The position numbers and the translations under genes are program-made. Of a stretch of DNA of 64,000 bases, positions 17,553-25,378 are shown one piece after another. The stretch comes from Ktedonospora formicarum (GTDB taxonomy: Bacteria; Chloroflexota; Ktedonobacteria; Ktedonobacterales; Ktedonobacteraceae). A model generated the notes under the pieces. The model worked only from the letters and a program-made list of their open reading frames with translations. It was not told the origin of the DNA and did no database searches. The first letter of the stretch is position 1; the number at the start of each line of letters is the position of its first letter. Location: NCBI RefSeq assembly GCF_016587355.1, contig NZ_BNJF01000004.1, positions 186,001 to 250,000 of the forward strand, given 5' to 3'.

Positions 17553-17863
17553 ATGATCCCCCCACATCTTCTGGCTCGCTTTTACATGCATGTAGAAGGC
17601 CACTTTCTGCCGACCAGATTCATCTGCCAACGGTCCTCTCCTTGCTCAACCAGGCGCTGGGATCTGATGGACTGATCATTCCACGGATTAGTGCCTCCCC
17701 TATCACCCAGGTTCGGTGGACGCGCCAGGGACCAGTCCTCACTCTGCTGTTAGAAGATGCTTATGGAGAGGCTCACCTCGCCTTTCGGCCCATCACCACG
17801 CGTGAATGGGTGAGCCTGATCCAACTCACCGGAGTCATGTCCCAATATATCGCGTTAGGATAA
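17553..17863 (+). pseudogene. Small hypothetical protein split by a -1 frame change
   Basis: GAAAGGA and an ATG at 17553 begin MIPPHLLARFYMHVEGHFL, but this frame ends after 40 codons. From about 17606 the -1 frame continues SADQIHLPTVLSLLNQALG and runs to 17863, giving one coherent protein of about 103 aa. Both halves look protein-like only in their own frames, so this is a frameshift mutation, a sequence error or, less likely, programmed slippage (no canonical slippery heptamer is seen). The family is unknown; the C-terminal half has the beta-rich pattern of a small antiparallel domain. Confidence 0.5.
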
Positions 17864-17894
17864 ACGTTTGCGGAACGTCCTTCCGCATCTATTC

Positions 17895-17955
17895 GTGGGC
17901 AGCAAAAAGCACCCATTGTACTGCAATACAATGAGTGCCATGTCTTTCTGCCCAC
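17895..17955 (+). promoter_or_regulatory. Long two-part hairpin in the leader of the next gene
   Basis: GTGGGCAG (17895-17902) pairs with CTGCCCAC (17948-17955), and inside it GCACCCATTGTA pairs with TACAATGAGTGC. It ends about ten bases before the ribosome site of the gene at 17981. There is no T-run after it, so a structural or regulatory role is as likely as termination. Confidence 0.6.
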
Positions 17956-17980
17956 TTTGCATGAACGAAAGACGGTGAAT

Positions 17981-18808
17981 ATGTTTAGGATAACATCATT
18001 ACAGGATGTTTTCAATGGGGTCCTGCCTCAGCATGCTGATGATTTTCGGACGAGGCAACGCCTCCAACTCTTGCGAGACTATCGACAACGTTGTCCTGAG
18101 ACGATCTACGGAGATCGCCAACTGTTGTGGTGGTGTCCATCATGTGCTTCGGCCTGGTGGCAAGCCGATGGCATCGTTGCCCTCCATCTCTCAGATGAGC
18201 GACTCGTCCAGATCGGGCATCGGTTACATGCGCAGGTGCCCCGTGATGGAAGCATTCCAGCATTCCCCAGGCGGCAGTGCCCTGAATGTGTGGGTGCGAT
18301 CGTGAGCATTAAGGTCTACCCCGGGCCCCTGGGATGCCAGATTTTCTGGCAATCGTTGCCACATGCCTCCACTCCTCCTGAGATGGGGAAAGAGAGCACA
18401 CTCTTTGCGCTCCTCGAAGTATCACAGGAAACAGACCAATCATTGGATGCCATCGGCAAGCATCTACTGACCTGCCTCACGGATGAGCCATGTGAGCTTG
18501 ACGCTATGGCTATCCAGTTGGATTGGGCGCACCATATGCTTCCTCTCCCTCGGCAAGATGAATGCCACCCATTGACTGCTGAGCACCTTAGATGCCTTGC
18601 CCACTTTGAGCTTCCTGCGCCAGGGGGTGAGTGGAAGGGGTTCCTCTGGCAGCCTCCACAGAGGTTGAGGTTGTCCCCATTCCCTCTCATCCTTCTGCTG
18701 GCAGCTATTCAGCCCACCCAGATGCCGTTTTCCATCTTTCCTTTGTATACCCGCTGGCAGGATCTGCTTCCTCGTATCATTGCAATGACTGGCTGGACGC
18801 TCGAATGA
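17981..18808 (+). CDS. Hypothetical protein with two CxxC zinc-ribbon pairs
   Basis: A 275-aa soluble protein starting MFRITSLQDVFNGVLPQHAD at 17981 (GAAAGACGG upstream; an earlier in-frame ATG at 17957 lies against the hairpin). WWCPSCASAWW near residue 50 and RRQCPECVGA near residue 98 are two CxxC pairs that could build one zinc ribbon. The C-terminal part is hydrophobic and proline-rich with IWQ-type strands but no clear membrane helix. I do not recognise the family; a zinc ribbon suggests nucleic-acid or protein binding. Confidence 0.6.
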   Translation: MFRITSLQDVFNGVLPQHADDFRTRQRLQLLRDYRQRCPETIYGDRQLLWWCPSCASAWWQADGIVALHLSDERLVQIGHRLHAQVPRDGSIPAFPRRQCPECVGAIVSIKVYPGPLGCQIFWQSLPHASTPPEMGKESTLFALLEVSQETDQSLDAIGKHLLTCLTDEPCELDAMAIQLDWAHHMLPLPRQDECHPLTAEHLRCLAHFELPAPGGEWKGFLWQPPQRLRLSPFPLILLLAAIQPTQMPFSIFPLYTRWQDLLPRIIAMTGWTLE

Positions 18809-18889
18809 ATGGACGCCCTCTGGTGAATATGCCAGATCACCACCATAGATGCTTCCTGCTCCCATGCCTCTGCTTTTGCATTCATAGGC

Positions 18890-18929
18890 GAGCCCATCAC
18901 ATCGCGTGATGGGCTCACCCTTCATTTTT
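18890..18929 (+). terminator. Terminator-like hairpin just before a ribosome site
   Basis: GAGCCCATCAC (18890-18900) pairs perfectly with GTGATGGGCTC (18906-18916), followed by ACCCTTCATTTTT. The Shine-Dalgarno GAAAGG starts at 18933, four bases after the T-run. Confidence 0.75.
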
Positions 18930-18948
18930 GTCGAAAGGTTGAACACAT

Positions 18949-19320
18949 ATGGCTTTCTTGATTCCTGCCGACTCAACGCAATTGATACGTTGGGTGGCTC
19001 CCGAGAATGGACAGCATTTTCATCTGCCCCAGTTGCGAACGCTCCTCTCCTGCGACATCATCGAGATTTGCCAGCTCCCAACGCCCTCCCTTATCCTTGT
19101 CATCGACGATGAGGGCAAGTTCGCGCCCAGGCCTCGCAACGAGCGCGCGACGCGTCTGGTGGGCTTTGCTCCACCCAGCCAGATCGTGACGCAGATGCTA
19201 GCCCTGCGAGAGGCCGGGGTCCACCTTATCTGGACGGGTGAGACTCTAACGGATCTGACCACTGAAGTTGATTGGATTGCTGGCGATGCCCTGCTCTGCT
19301 GCAGTGAAGAGATTCGTTAG
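18949..19320 (+). CDS. Small hypothetical protein
   Basis: A 123-aa protein, MAFLIPADSTQLIRWVAPEN onward, preceded by GAAAGG. Alternating strands and helices (LPTPSLILVIDDEGKF, MLALREAGVHLIWTGE) give an alpha/beta pattern; no Cys pair, membrane helix or known motif is seen. The stretch LILVIDDEG resembles a strand ending in acidic residues but is not enough to name a function. It lies between two hairpin-bearing leaders. Confidence 0.55.
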   Translation: MAFLIPADSTQLIRWVAPENGQHFHLPQLRTLLSCDIIEICQLPTPSLILVIDDEGKFAPRPRNERATRLVGFAPPSQIVTQMLALREAGVHLIWTGETLTDLTTEVDWIAGDALLCCSEEIR

Positions 19321-19403
19321 CGAATCCGTGTGGGACCAGGCGCCTCTCTGTATTGGTCCTTCCTCTGCCCTTCCTCATCAACCTCAATGATGACCATCAT
19401 CCC

Positions 19404-19445
19404 GCCACCTGTTTGCAACGGAACGTCCCGGTGCGAGGAGGTGGC
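19404..19445 (+). promoter_or_regulatory. Hairpin in the leader of the 538-aa gene
   Basis: GCCACCT (19404-19410) pairs with AGGTGGC (19439-19445). The Shine-Dalgarno AAAAGGAG at 19465-19472 follows after a T-rich stretch. This is a weaker example of the hairpin-before-ribosome-site pattern in this block. Confidence 0.45.
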
Positions 19446-19481
19446 AGGTGTGGTTCTGTTCTGGAAAAGGAGTTTCCTTGT

Positions 19482-21098
19482 ATGTCATCTTTCTTGTCAC
19501 CAGGCTGGTATCGCGCCGTCCGGGTGCCCTCATCGCATGAGCAACGCACCCTCTTTACCTTCTGCGAACGCCTTCTGTCCACGCTTAGCTGCGTGGTCAG
19601 TGTGGTTACCTTTATGACGGAAGGCAACCAGTATGCTGTGATCTATAGCCTCACAGAGATTCCTTCATCAACTGACCAGCAACGCATCGAGCAAGTCTTT
19701 CTTCCCTATACGCCCTTTGTGACCCTCCCTGAGGCCATCCTTGATGCGCTACTGCGAGAGCGAATGAGCAAAGACTATGAGGTCATGCAATCTGCTCGCC
19801 GTCAACAGATGCTCACAACACACACGCCGCATCTCATTTCCTATGAGATCCCAGAGGATGAAGCATCCGACCCGGTGCAAGAATCATCATCGCTTCTTGC
19901 CTCGGTTCGGACGCTCCTTGCCGAGGGGGTTCCTTTCATTGATGTGTATGCCATGACACTCTCCACCGAGCATTTCCATCCAGGTACCCTTTTTCCCCGA
20001 CGATCATCTCAACCACTTGCGGCAATCGCCAAACGCTTGCTGGAGTATACGCAGCTCTGGCGTGTGAGTGCCTCGGCGCACGCTATGCACCAGGCACTGC
20101 TACGCTATGACCAGGATGTGTGTACCGCACAGGGATGGGAAACCCCGGAAGCACTGTTTCCTCACTATGGAGCATTGGTGAGCGATCTCTTCCAGCAGGA
20201 GCCGCGCCTCTGGATCGAATATGAGGAGCCACTGCAAACCTTGGTGGGAACGGTGAAGGCCGTGCTTGTGCATCCGGGGTATCTGGAACGCGAAATTAAT
20301 GATGTGCTCAATCCATCCCAGGATCTGGAGACGTGGATCCAGATGCATGCGTTGCTGGGACGAGCCCACCAACGCTGCCAGATGAAGGTCATCGGGGAGG
20401 ATACGACCATTTTACTGACGCTTGGCTATGATAGCGAACTCAATTGCTGGGTCTTGCCACAGGATCTGGATCTCATTACTGCCCAGGAATGGATGCAGTG
20501 GCTTGCCATGATGCACGGCATGATGCAGAAACGCTATGCACGCAGTCCCCAGGAGCCTGACTTCCCTGTACAGCAGGTAACTTACCAAACCAAAGAGCGT
20601 GTCCCGCGTAAACATGGCTGTGGAAAGCCAAAGGAGAAATGGGTGAGTCACACGCGCACCTACACCCACCTGCGCTATGAGGTCTCACTTCAGCAGGACG
20701 TTCCATCCTCGCCTGAGACCATCGAGCAAGCGCACGGAAAGCGAGGCAACTGGCTCGCCGAGGCTCGTCCTGAGGATCTGCTCTATGAACGGCGCACCAT
20801 AGATCCCTATGTGCGAGCCTATCCCAGGCGTAAAGATGGGACACGCCAGGAGGGCAAAGTCTCGGTGCACTATCATGAGCCCAAATGGGTGGTTCTGCTC
20901 CGACCCGAGAAACGCAAGCGCCGCGTGATCAAACAGGCGGTGGCACACACCTATCAAGCACAGGAACCTCAGCCAAGTAGTATAGGAGGCGTAATGCAAT
21001 CAGGTCCACTTTTACCGCCAGATGCGATCATGTTTGTTGCGGATCTTGATCCTGTCAAGGAATCAGAATACGAAGGAGAAGGAGGAAATGCATGCTAG
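19482..21098 (+). CDS. Large hypothetical protein
   Basis: A 538-aa soluble protein. The ATG at 19482 follows AAAAGGAG by nine bases; earlier in-frame codons overlap the hairpin leader. The first half is mixed alpha/beta with acidic segments (YEIPEDEASDPVQESSS); the middle is helical with many His and Gln; the C-terminal 170 residues are very basic (ERVPRKHGCGKPKEKWVSHTR, RPEKRKRRVIKQ), suggesting nucleic-acid contact. No family is recognised. Its stop codon overlaps the start of csrA by seven bases, so the two genes are translationally coupled, which ties this protein to a post-transcriptional regulator. Confidence 0.6.
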   Translation: MSSFLSPGWYRAVRVPSSHEQRTLFTFCERLLSTLSCVVSVVTFMTEGNQYAVIYSLTEIPSSTDQQRIEQVFLPYTPFVTLPEAILDALLRERMSKDYEVMQSARRQQMLTTHTPHLISYEIPEDEASDPVQESSSLLASVRTLLAEGVPFIDVYAMTLSTEHFHPGTLFPRRSSQPLAAIAKRLLEYTQLWRVSASAHAMHQALLRYDQDVCTAQGWETPEALFPHYGALVSDLFQQEPRLWIEYEEPLQTLVGTVKAVLVHPGYLEREINDVLNPSQDLETWIQMHALLGRAHQRCQMKVIGEDTTILLTLGYDSELNCWVLPQDLDLITAQEWMQWLAMMHGMMQKRYARSPQEPDFPVQQVTYQTKERVPRKHGCGKPKEKWVSHTRTYTHLRYEVSLQQDVPSSPETIEQAHGKRGNWLAEARPEDLLYERRTIDPYVRAYPRRKDGTRQEGKVSVHYHEPKWVVLLRPEKRKRRVIKQAVAHTYQAQEPQPSSIGGVMQSGPLLPPDAIMFVADLDPVKESEYEGEGGNAC

Positions 21099-21331
21099 TT
21101 CTGCGTCGAAAGAAAGGTGAAACGGTGGTGATTGGGGGCTCTATCCTGGTGCGAGTCCTTGAGGTCGAGGGTGACCGCGTCAAACTGGGCTTTGTTGCGC
21201 CACCTGAGGTGGTGATTGTACGCGAGGAACTCCCACGCAGCTTACCGTCAGTACAGCCAGAAGCCACACAACCACCCACCGAACATCTCTCTCCATCACC
21301 TGAAGATCTCTCAGACACGCATCAGCCATAG
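21092..21331 (+). CDS. csrA: CsrA-type RNA-binding regulator
   Basis: A 79-aa protein. MLVLRRKKGETVVIGGSILV and the VREE motif near residue 48 match CsrA, a homodimer that binds GGA motifs in mRNA leaders and blocks or aids translation. The usual roughly 60-residue core is followed by a 25-residue Pro/Ser-rich tail not typical of the family. GGAGG lies six bases before the ATG, and the gene overlaps the end of the preceding 538-aa gene. CsrA inside a mobile-looking block is unusual; the GGA-rich ribosome sites of the neighbouring genes are possible targets (inference). Confidence 0.9.
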   Translation: MLVLRRKKGETVVIGGSILVRVLEVEGDRVKLGFVAPPEVVIVREELPRSLPSVQPEATQPPTEHLSPSPEDLSDTHQP

Positions 21332-21429
21332 CCATCCTCCTCATGTATAGCTGCTGTAAAAGACCCATCGAAGTAAGACAGATTCTCTCGTATCGCTCAG
21401 CGCTTAGAGTCCGAATAATGGAGTGCAAA

Positions 21430-21770
21430 GGCGGTGTGAGCCTCATACTCACTGCATATAGGTGCGATGTCGCTGTCAGGAGGGGGAGGATCGCCGCCTA
21501 AACAGTGATGAATCAATCCATACAGTATGGAGTCTCGTAGGTACCTCGTCTGGCTTGGTAGGGAATGTCGCACGCATAGCGGCTGAACCAATTACAGGCA
21601 TGATCGGGCAAACGTTGCTCTACCCATTTGTATTGAAGGAGGTGTTCAAGACAAGAGAGAGTCATACCCACAGGAGTCCAACCAATGAGGCCCTGAAGCC
21701 ACTCGATAGCTTGATAGCCATTGGTGTGAACTACCCCCATAAGTATGATGCGCATCGCAAATAAAAGGAG
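21430..21770 (+). pseudogene. Degenerate duplicate of the recombinase leader and first codons
   Basis: This stretch aligns with 22190-22500. Both contain GAGCCTCAT, GGTCTCGTAGG or GAGTCTCGTAGG, and a GCTGAACCAA block, then a region encoding NEALKPLDSLIAIG here versus KEALERFDSLMAIG at the start of the tyrosine recombinase. The copy here has no intact start and stops soon after. It is the remains of a tandem duplication of the recombinase promoter, leader and N-terminus. The interval 21771-22189 shows no convincing gene. Confidence 0.65.
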
Positions 21771-22189
21771 GTGCTTCGGTCCTTCGTGAGTTACTGTTTC
21801 CGCTTTCCCACGATCATCGATGATAGCTCGTCTCATCACAAAAGGCCTGAGACGCACACAGTTGAGTGATACAACCAGCAAGTTTCCGGTCATTGACTCG
21901 ATCAATTGCAGGGAGGCAATGAGCAACTCCTCATCATCCTCTCTCAATTGGTATCCTTCTCCGCCGTATTGAGGACGCCGGAAAGATGGTATGCATACAA
22001 CCACACCATTGATACCTCTACGTATGTAAAGCCCATCGCTTCTTCCCAATCTCCCTTCTGTTCAGCTGTTGTTGGAGAGAACTCCCTTGCGGCGCCACCC
22101 ATCAGGCCAATGTCTGAGAGGGGGTCTGTTGCTGGAGCACTCGATGCACCATGCACCATGCCCGGGTGAGATACCCCCTTTCCTTGGGT

Positions 22190-22400
22190 GGTGTGAGCCT
22201 CATGCTCACCGCGCGAGTAACGCATGGTGAGCATGTATGCCGGGTGGCGTGACTGTTTAGAGAGCAAATCTTCTCGTCACGCCACCTGCAGACACGAGGT
22301 CTCGTAGGCACCTCGCCTGACTTCTCAGGCAACGTCGTACGCACAACAGCTGAACCAACCACCGATTGGAGTCGGGCGAGCCTTGCTCTGCCCATTTTTT
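22190..22400 (+). promoter_or_regulatory. Structured leader and terminator-like hairpin before the tyrosine recombinase
   Basis: Successive stems are visible: CATGCTCACC with GGTGAGCATG (about 22200-22234), GGTGGCGTGAC with GTCACGCCACC (about 22243-22286), and GGGCGAGC (22374-22381) with GCTC/GCCC (22385-22393) followed by TTTTTT at 22395-22400. The Shine-Dalgarno AGGAGGG begins about eight bases after the T-run. The last stem looks like an intrinsic terminator inside the leader, that is, an attenuator. Confidence 0.6.
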
Positions 22401-22421
22401 CCAGAACAGGAGGGAATCATC

Positions 22422-23303
22422 ATGGGACGTGCGCATCGAAAAAGCCTGATCAAGGAAGCCCTGGAGCGCTTCGACAGCCTCATGGCAATTGGAGAGAGTC
22501 GGGGAGAGGCCAAAGCGCGCCGCCGTCGATCTGGGGAATCGACCTGGGCGTTCTCTACAGGCAGGATCTTGTCGTACAAGACACGCTCCGTCTACCAGGA
22601 ACAGGTGCTGCAGTTCCTCAACTGGGTACGTGCATGCTATCATCTCAGCCGCTTACAGGATATCGATCGGCGTGCTGAGGAACTGGCGTGCGCCTACCTG
22701 CGTGAGCGTGTCGAAAAGGGCTATAGCCCATGGACGCTTGCCACCGAGCGGAGTGCGTTGCGCCTCTTCTTCTCAACACCAACGCTGGCTCAACATGTGA
22801 CGCTGCCAGCGCGCAGACGGGATGCTATTCGTCGTTCACGTCAGCCTGAGCAGCGTGTGGCGTCGTTCCAACCAGCCAACTGGCAGCCCTTGCTCACGTT
22901 TCTGGATGCCACAGGGCTAAGGCGGAGAGAGGCGCGAGAGGTTCGTGTATCGGATGTGCTTCTGCTACCTGATGGGCGCATCCAGGTGTGGGTCTGGCGT
23001 GGGAAAGGAGGAAAAACGCGCTATGTCCCAATTCTTGCTGGGAAGGAGAGTCAGATACAGGCAGTCGTGCAGGGGCGCGCTGATGAAGAGCGGATTTTTC
23101 CCCGGCTCCCGTCACACCTGGACATCCACGCCCATCGCCGCCGCTATGCACAGGCTCTCTATCAACAGTTATCGGGTCGCCCTTTGCCTCCCACCTTGGG
23201 TCGTCTGCCTGCAGGCTCCGTAGATCATGAGGCAGTGCTGGCCGTCTCACGAGCGCTTGGGCATAACCGTGAGGATGTCGTGCTCACGTACTACCTCCGG
23301 TAA
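22422..23303 (+). CDS. Tyrosine recombinase (XerC/D or integrase type)
   Basis: A 293-aa phage-integrase-family protein. The N-terminal 130 residues form a SAM-like DNA-binding domain (YQEQVLQFLNWVRACYHLSR); the catalytic domain shows GLRRREAREV (first Arg), GKGGKTRYVPI (Lys), HAHRRRYAQAL (HxxR), LGHNRED (His) and the nucleophile in VLTYYLR, right at the C-terminus. The start is the ATG at 22422 after AGGAGGG. Complete catalytic residues suggest activity. It could serve dimer resolution or integration of this block; its leader carries an attenuator-like structure. Confidence 0.88.
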   Translation: MGRAHRKSLIKEALERFDSLMAIGESRGEAKARRRRSGESTWAFSTGRILSYKTRSVYQEQVLQFLNWVRACYHLSRLQDIDRRAEELACAYLRERVEKGYSPWTLATERSALRLFFSTPTLAQHVTLPARRRDAIRRSRQPEQRVASFQPANWQPLLTFLDATGLRRREAREVRVSDVLLLPDGRIQVWVWRGKGGKTRYVPILAGKESQIQAVVQGRADEERIFPRLPSHLDIHAHRRRYAQALYQQLSGRPLPPTLGRLPAGSVDHEAVLAVSRALGHNREDVVLTYYLR

Positions 23304-23435
23304 CCGTTGGGCAAACTGAGCGAACAGTGGTTTCATCCATGAAGAGGTACAGCACCCATTAAAGGGTGCAACTAAACTAAACTACTACGTGTCTTCTCAG
23401 GCACCATGTGCCCTTCATAGTGCCTTGTTGTATCG

Positions 23436-23470
23436 CCCTGGTGAGTCTGTCTCACCAGGGTATTGTTGTG
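23436..23470 (+). terminator. Terminator-like hairpin before the ArsR gene
   Basis: CCCTGGTGAG (23436-23445) and CTCACCAGGG (23451-23460) form a perfect 10-bp stem with a five-base loop, followed by TATTGTTGTG and then AAAGGAG at 23476-23482. A second small hairpin (GCACCC/GGGTGC) lies upstream near 23352-23369. Confidence 0.65.
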
Positions 23471-23595
23471 TTCTGAAAGGAGAGGCCCCTTTGATCATTC
23501 CTCACGTGCTTCGATGTCGTGGGCCACCAGCAGACATGCTTTATGAGCACGACATCGAAGTGAAATTTGCGAGATTGAGAAAGGAATTCTCACCG

Positions 23596-23997
23596 ATGAA
23601 CCATGATGAACAACTACCCCAACTTATCCTCCTTCCCACATCGATGACCACCCCCGCGTCTGGAGAGCAGGACCATGACGACAGGATGAACGAGGAAATG
23701 GATCGCGCCGCCAGGCAATTGAAAGCCCTGGCAGATCCGGTTCGACTCCACCTGTTACAGATCCTGGCCCAGGTACATGGAACCCTCTGTGTCTCGGAGG
23801 TGGTGAAACGCTGCACGCTCACACAACCAACGATCAGTTGGCACTTGCGCATCTTGCGTGAGGTGGGTCTTGTTGGGGTGACCAAACAAGGGAGGTACGC
23901 CTATTATCACGTCAAAGCAGAGACCCTGGCTCAGGTTCGCCATCAACTTCTGCTCTTAGAGCAGGAGACACAGCGCGTTCTTGAGAATCCCTCGTAA
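23596..23997 (+). CDS. ArsR-family transcriptional regulator
   Basis: A 133-aa winged-helix repressor. RQLKALADPVRLHLLQILAQ and LTQPTISWHLRILREVGLVGV are the hallmark helices of ArsR/SmtB proteins, followed by the wing KQGRYAYYHV. No CxC metal motif is present in the recognition helix (VSEVVKRC has one Cys only), so the inducer is unclear. I chose the ATG at 23596 with AAAGGA upstream; a TTG at 23491, eight bases after an AAAGGAG and directly after the hairpin, would add 35 residues and is a real alternative. Confidence 0.8.
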   Translation: MNHDEQLPQLILLPTSMTTPASGEQDHDDRMNEEMDRAARQLKALADPVRLHLLQILAQVHGTLCVSEVVKRCTLTQPTISWHLRILREVGLVGVTKQGRYAYYHVKAETLAQVRHQLLLLEQETQRVLENPS

Positions 23998-24006
23998 CAA
24001 TAAAAC

Positions 24007-24054
24007 GTCCCCTCAAGGGCAAAGTGTTGCAAACGCACCCTTGAGGGGACTTTA
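24007..24054 (+). terminator. Strong hairpin terminator after the ArsR gene
   Basis: GTCCCCTCAAGGG (24007-24019) pairs perfectly with CCCTTGAGGGGAC (24038-24050), then TTTAGT. It starts ten bases after the stop codon of the regulator gene. Confidence 0.8.
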
Positions 24055-24228
24055 GTGTATGGGAGGACCTGCACCAACAGGTCTTCTCATGTATGAGCAC
24101 AATATACCTCACCGTGAGGGGCAACGCAAGAGGGTCTATCTTGTGAGTCCCTGATTGTAGGATTCGAGATACTCGCTTGCCATCCCCATCATGGTGAGGT
24201 GCTTGTGCTCAAGGAGAAATCAACACGT

Positions 24229-25041
24229 ATGTCATTTCATGAGACCGTAGAAACCATCCGTCGGCTGCTCCTCGAAGAGCGGCAGAGCCATGAGATACTT
24301 GCTCCTCATGAACGCGCGCCACTTGCATCCTGCGAGCAGCGACGGCGGCGTATCAACGACCTGCTGGCTCAACTTCCTCAGCGGGCAAAACAGGACATTG
24401 CCGCTCTCTACCAGGCCATGGCTTCCCTGCCCCATATCCCATCCAGCCAGGAGATTGAATGGGCCAGAGGCGTGCTTGCCCTCCCCAATCTCGCTATCCT
24501 GGAACTCGATATGACCAACCTGTCCACTTCAGCCTTCATCCTTCGGGTGACCCTGCTGAATGGGGTGGGACAACTTGTGGACGATCTTCTCGTGCATCCA
24601 CCACACGTACCGTCACAGGTCGCACTCGACCTGGCTGGGATCACAAAGGCACAACTTGCCACCGCATCCGCTCTGGAGACTGTCTGGTCACACATTCAAA
24701 CCACCCTCACAGGCCGGTATGTGATCAGTTTTCTGCTTGAACCCTATCGAGATCGCTTCATGGATGAGGCCCGACGCCGCCAGCTTGTCCCACTGACCAT
24801 GCTTGGAGCGTCGCTTCGTCCCCATTGTGGAGCGTACTTTGGCGAGATCGGCTATGGGTTGGAAACCCTGTGCTCCCACATCGGGGTTCCCCTGCCACAA
24901 CCACCCGCACGAACCAGCCACCATCGCGCCTATCGACAGCTTCAAATTCTGCACACCATGGCCCAGGGAAAACTGCTGTGGCATGAAGGCTCTGCGCAAG
25001 CGTCCCAGCAGCCCGTACAAGGAGGAGCGTATGAGCAATAA
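24229..25041 (+). CDS. DnaQ-like (DEDD) exonuclease-fold protein, possibly degenerate
   Basis: A 270-aa protein whose middle resembles DnaQ/RNase T exonucleases: a strand LAILELDMTN where DxE is expected, then DLAGITKAQLATASALETVW, matching the SGIT...AP block, VISFLLEPYRDRF in place of the usual N..FD block, and THHRAYRQLQIL at the HRALxD block. Only some acidic ligands are kept, so nuclease activity is doubtful. The first 75 residues are an extra helical domain. The start is the ATG at 24229 after AAGGAG. Its last 11 bases overlap the next gene, so the two are coupled. Confidence 0.6.
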   Translation: MSFHETVETIRRLLLEERQSHEILAPHERAPLASCEQRRRRINDLLAQLPQRAKQDIAALYQAMASLPHIPSSQEIEWARGVLALPNLAILELDMTNLSTSAFILRVTLLNGVGQLVDDLLVHPPHVPSQVALDLAGITKAQLATASALETVWSHIQTTLTGRYVISFLLEPYRDRFMDEARRRQLVPLTMLGASLRPHCGAYFGEIGYGLETLCSHIGVPLPQPPARTSHHRAYRQLQILHTMAQGKLLWHEGSAQASQQPVQGGAYEQ

Positions 25042-25279
25042 GGTACCACCCTTTCTCAGCCAAGCAACATTTGATGTCCTCTTCACCTGGCTCCAGGAAC
25101 GATGCAAAGAGCGGCACACGCTCTCAGGCGTCCACTACACCTGTGCCCATACATTCGAACATACCCAACGCTGGCTTGAACAGAACGGGCTTGAGGCCGA
25201 CGCCTACCTCGCCCATCTACGGGCACACCACATTTCCTGTGATTGTGCCATCTTACAACGGCTGACCGATTGGCCGTAG
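25031..25279 (+). CDS. Small protein resembling DUF2695
   Basis: An 82-aa protein starting MSNKVPPFLSQATFDVLF. It overlaps the end of the DnaQ-like gene by 11 bases and has GGAGGAG directly upstream. The pattern CAHTFEHTQRWLEQNG ... HHISCDCAILQRL, with a conserved-looking CDC near the end, resembles DUF2695 proteins, which may bind zinc. That match is from memory of the pattern and is tentative. Tight coupling to the DnaQ-like gene suggests joint function. Confidence 0.55.
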   Translation: MSNKVPPFLSQATFDVLFTWLQERCKERHTLSGVHYTCAHTFEHTQRWLEQNGLEADAYLAHLRAHHISCDCAILQRLTDWP

Positions 25280-25308
25280 AAAACACCCTCTCACATCTGT
25301 CTATTCTT

Positions 25309-25357
25309 GACCCTCGTCTTCTCTTCTTTTCCAGAGGAGGGAGCGAGGGTCTTTTTT
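25309..25357 (+). terminator. Terminator-like hairpin six bases before a ribosome site
   Basis: GACCCTCG (25309-25316) pairs with CGAGGGTC (25344-25351), followed by TTTTTT (25352-25357). The Shine-Dalgarno AAAGGAG begins at 25364. There is no room for a promoter between them. Confidence 0.75.
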
Positions 25358-25378
25358 CTGCACAAAGGAGATGCACCG

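Noticed and set aside
21513..22049. Minus-strand frame of 178 codons
   Set aside because: It crosses the decayed duplicate of the recombinase leader; no ribosome site or recognisable motif.
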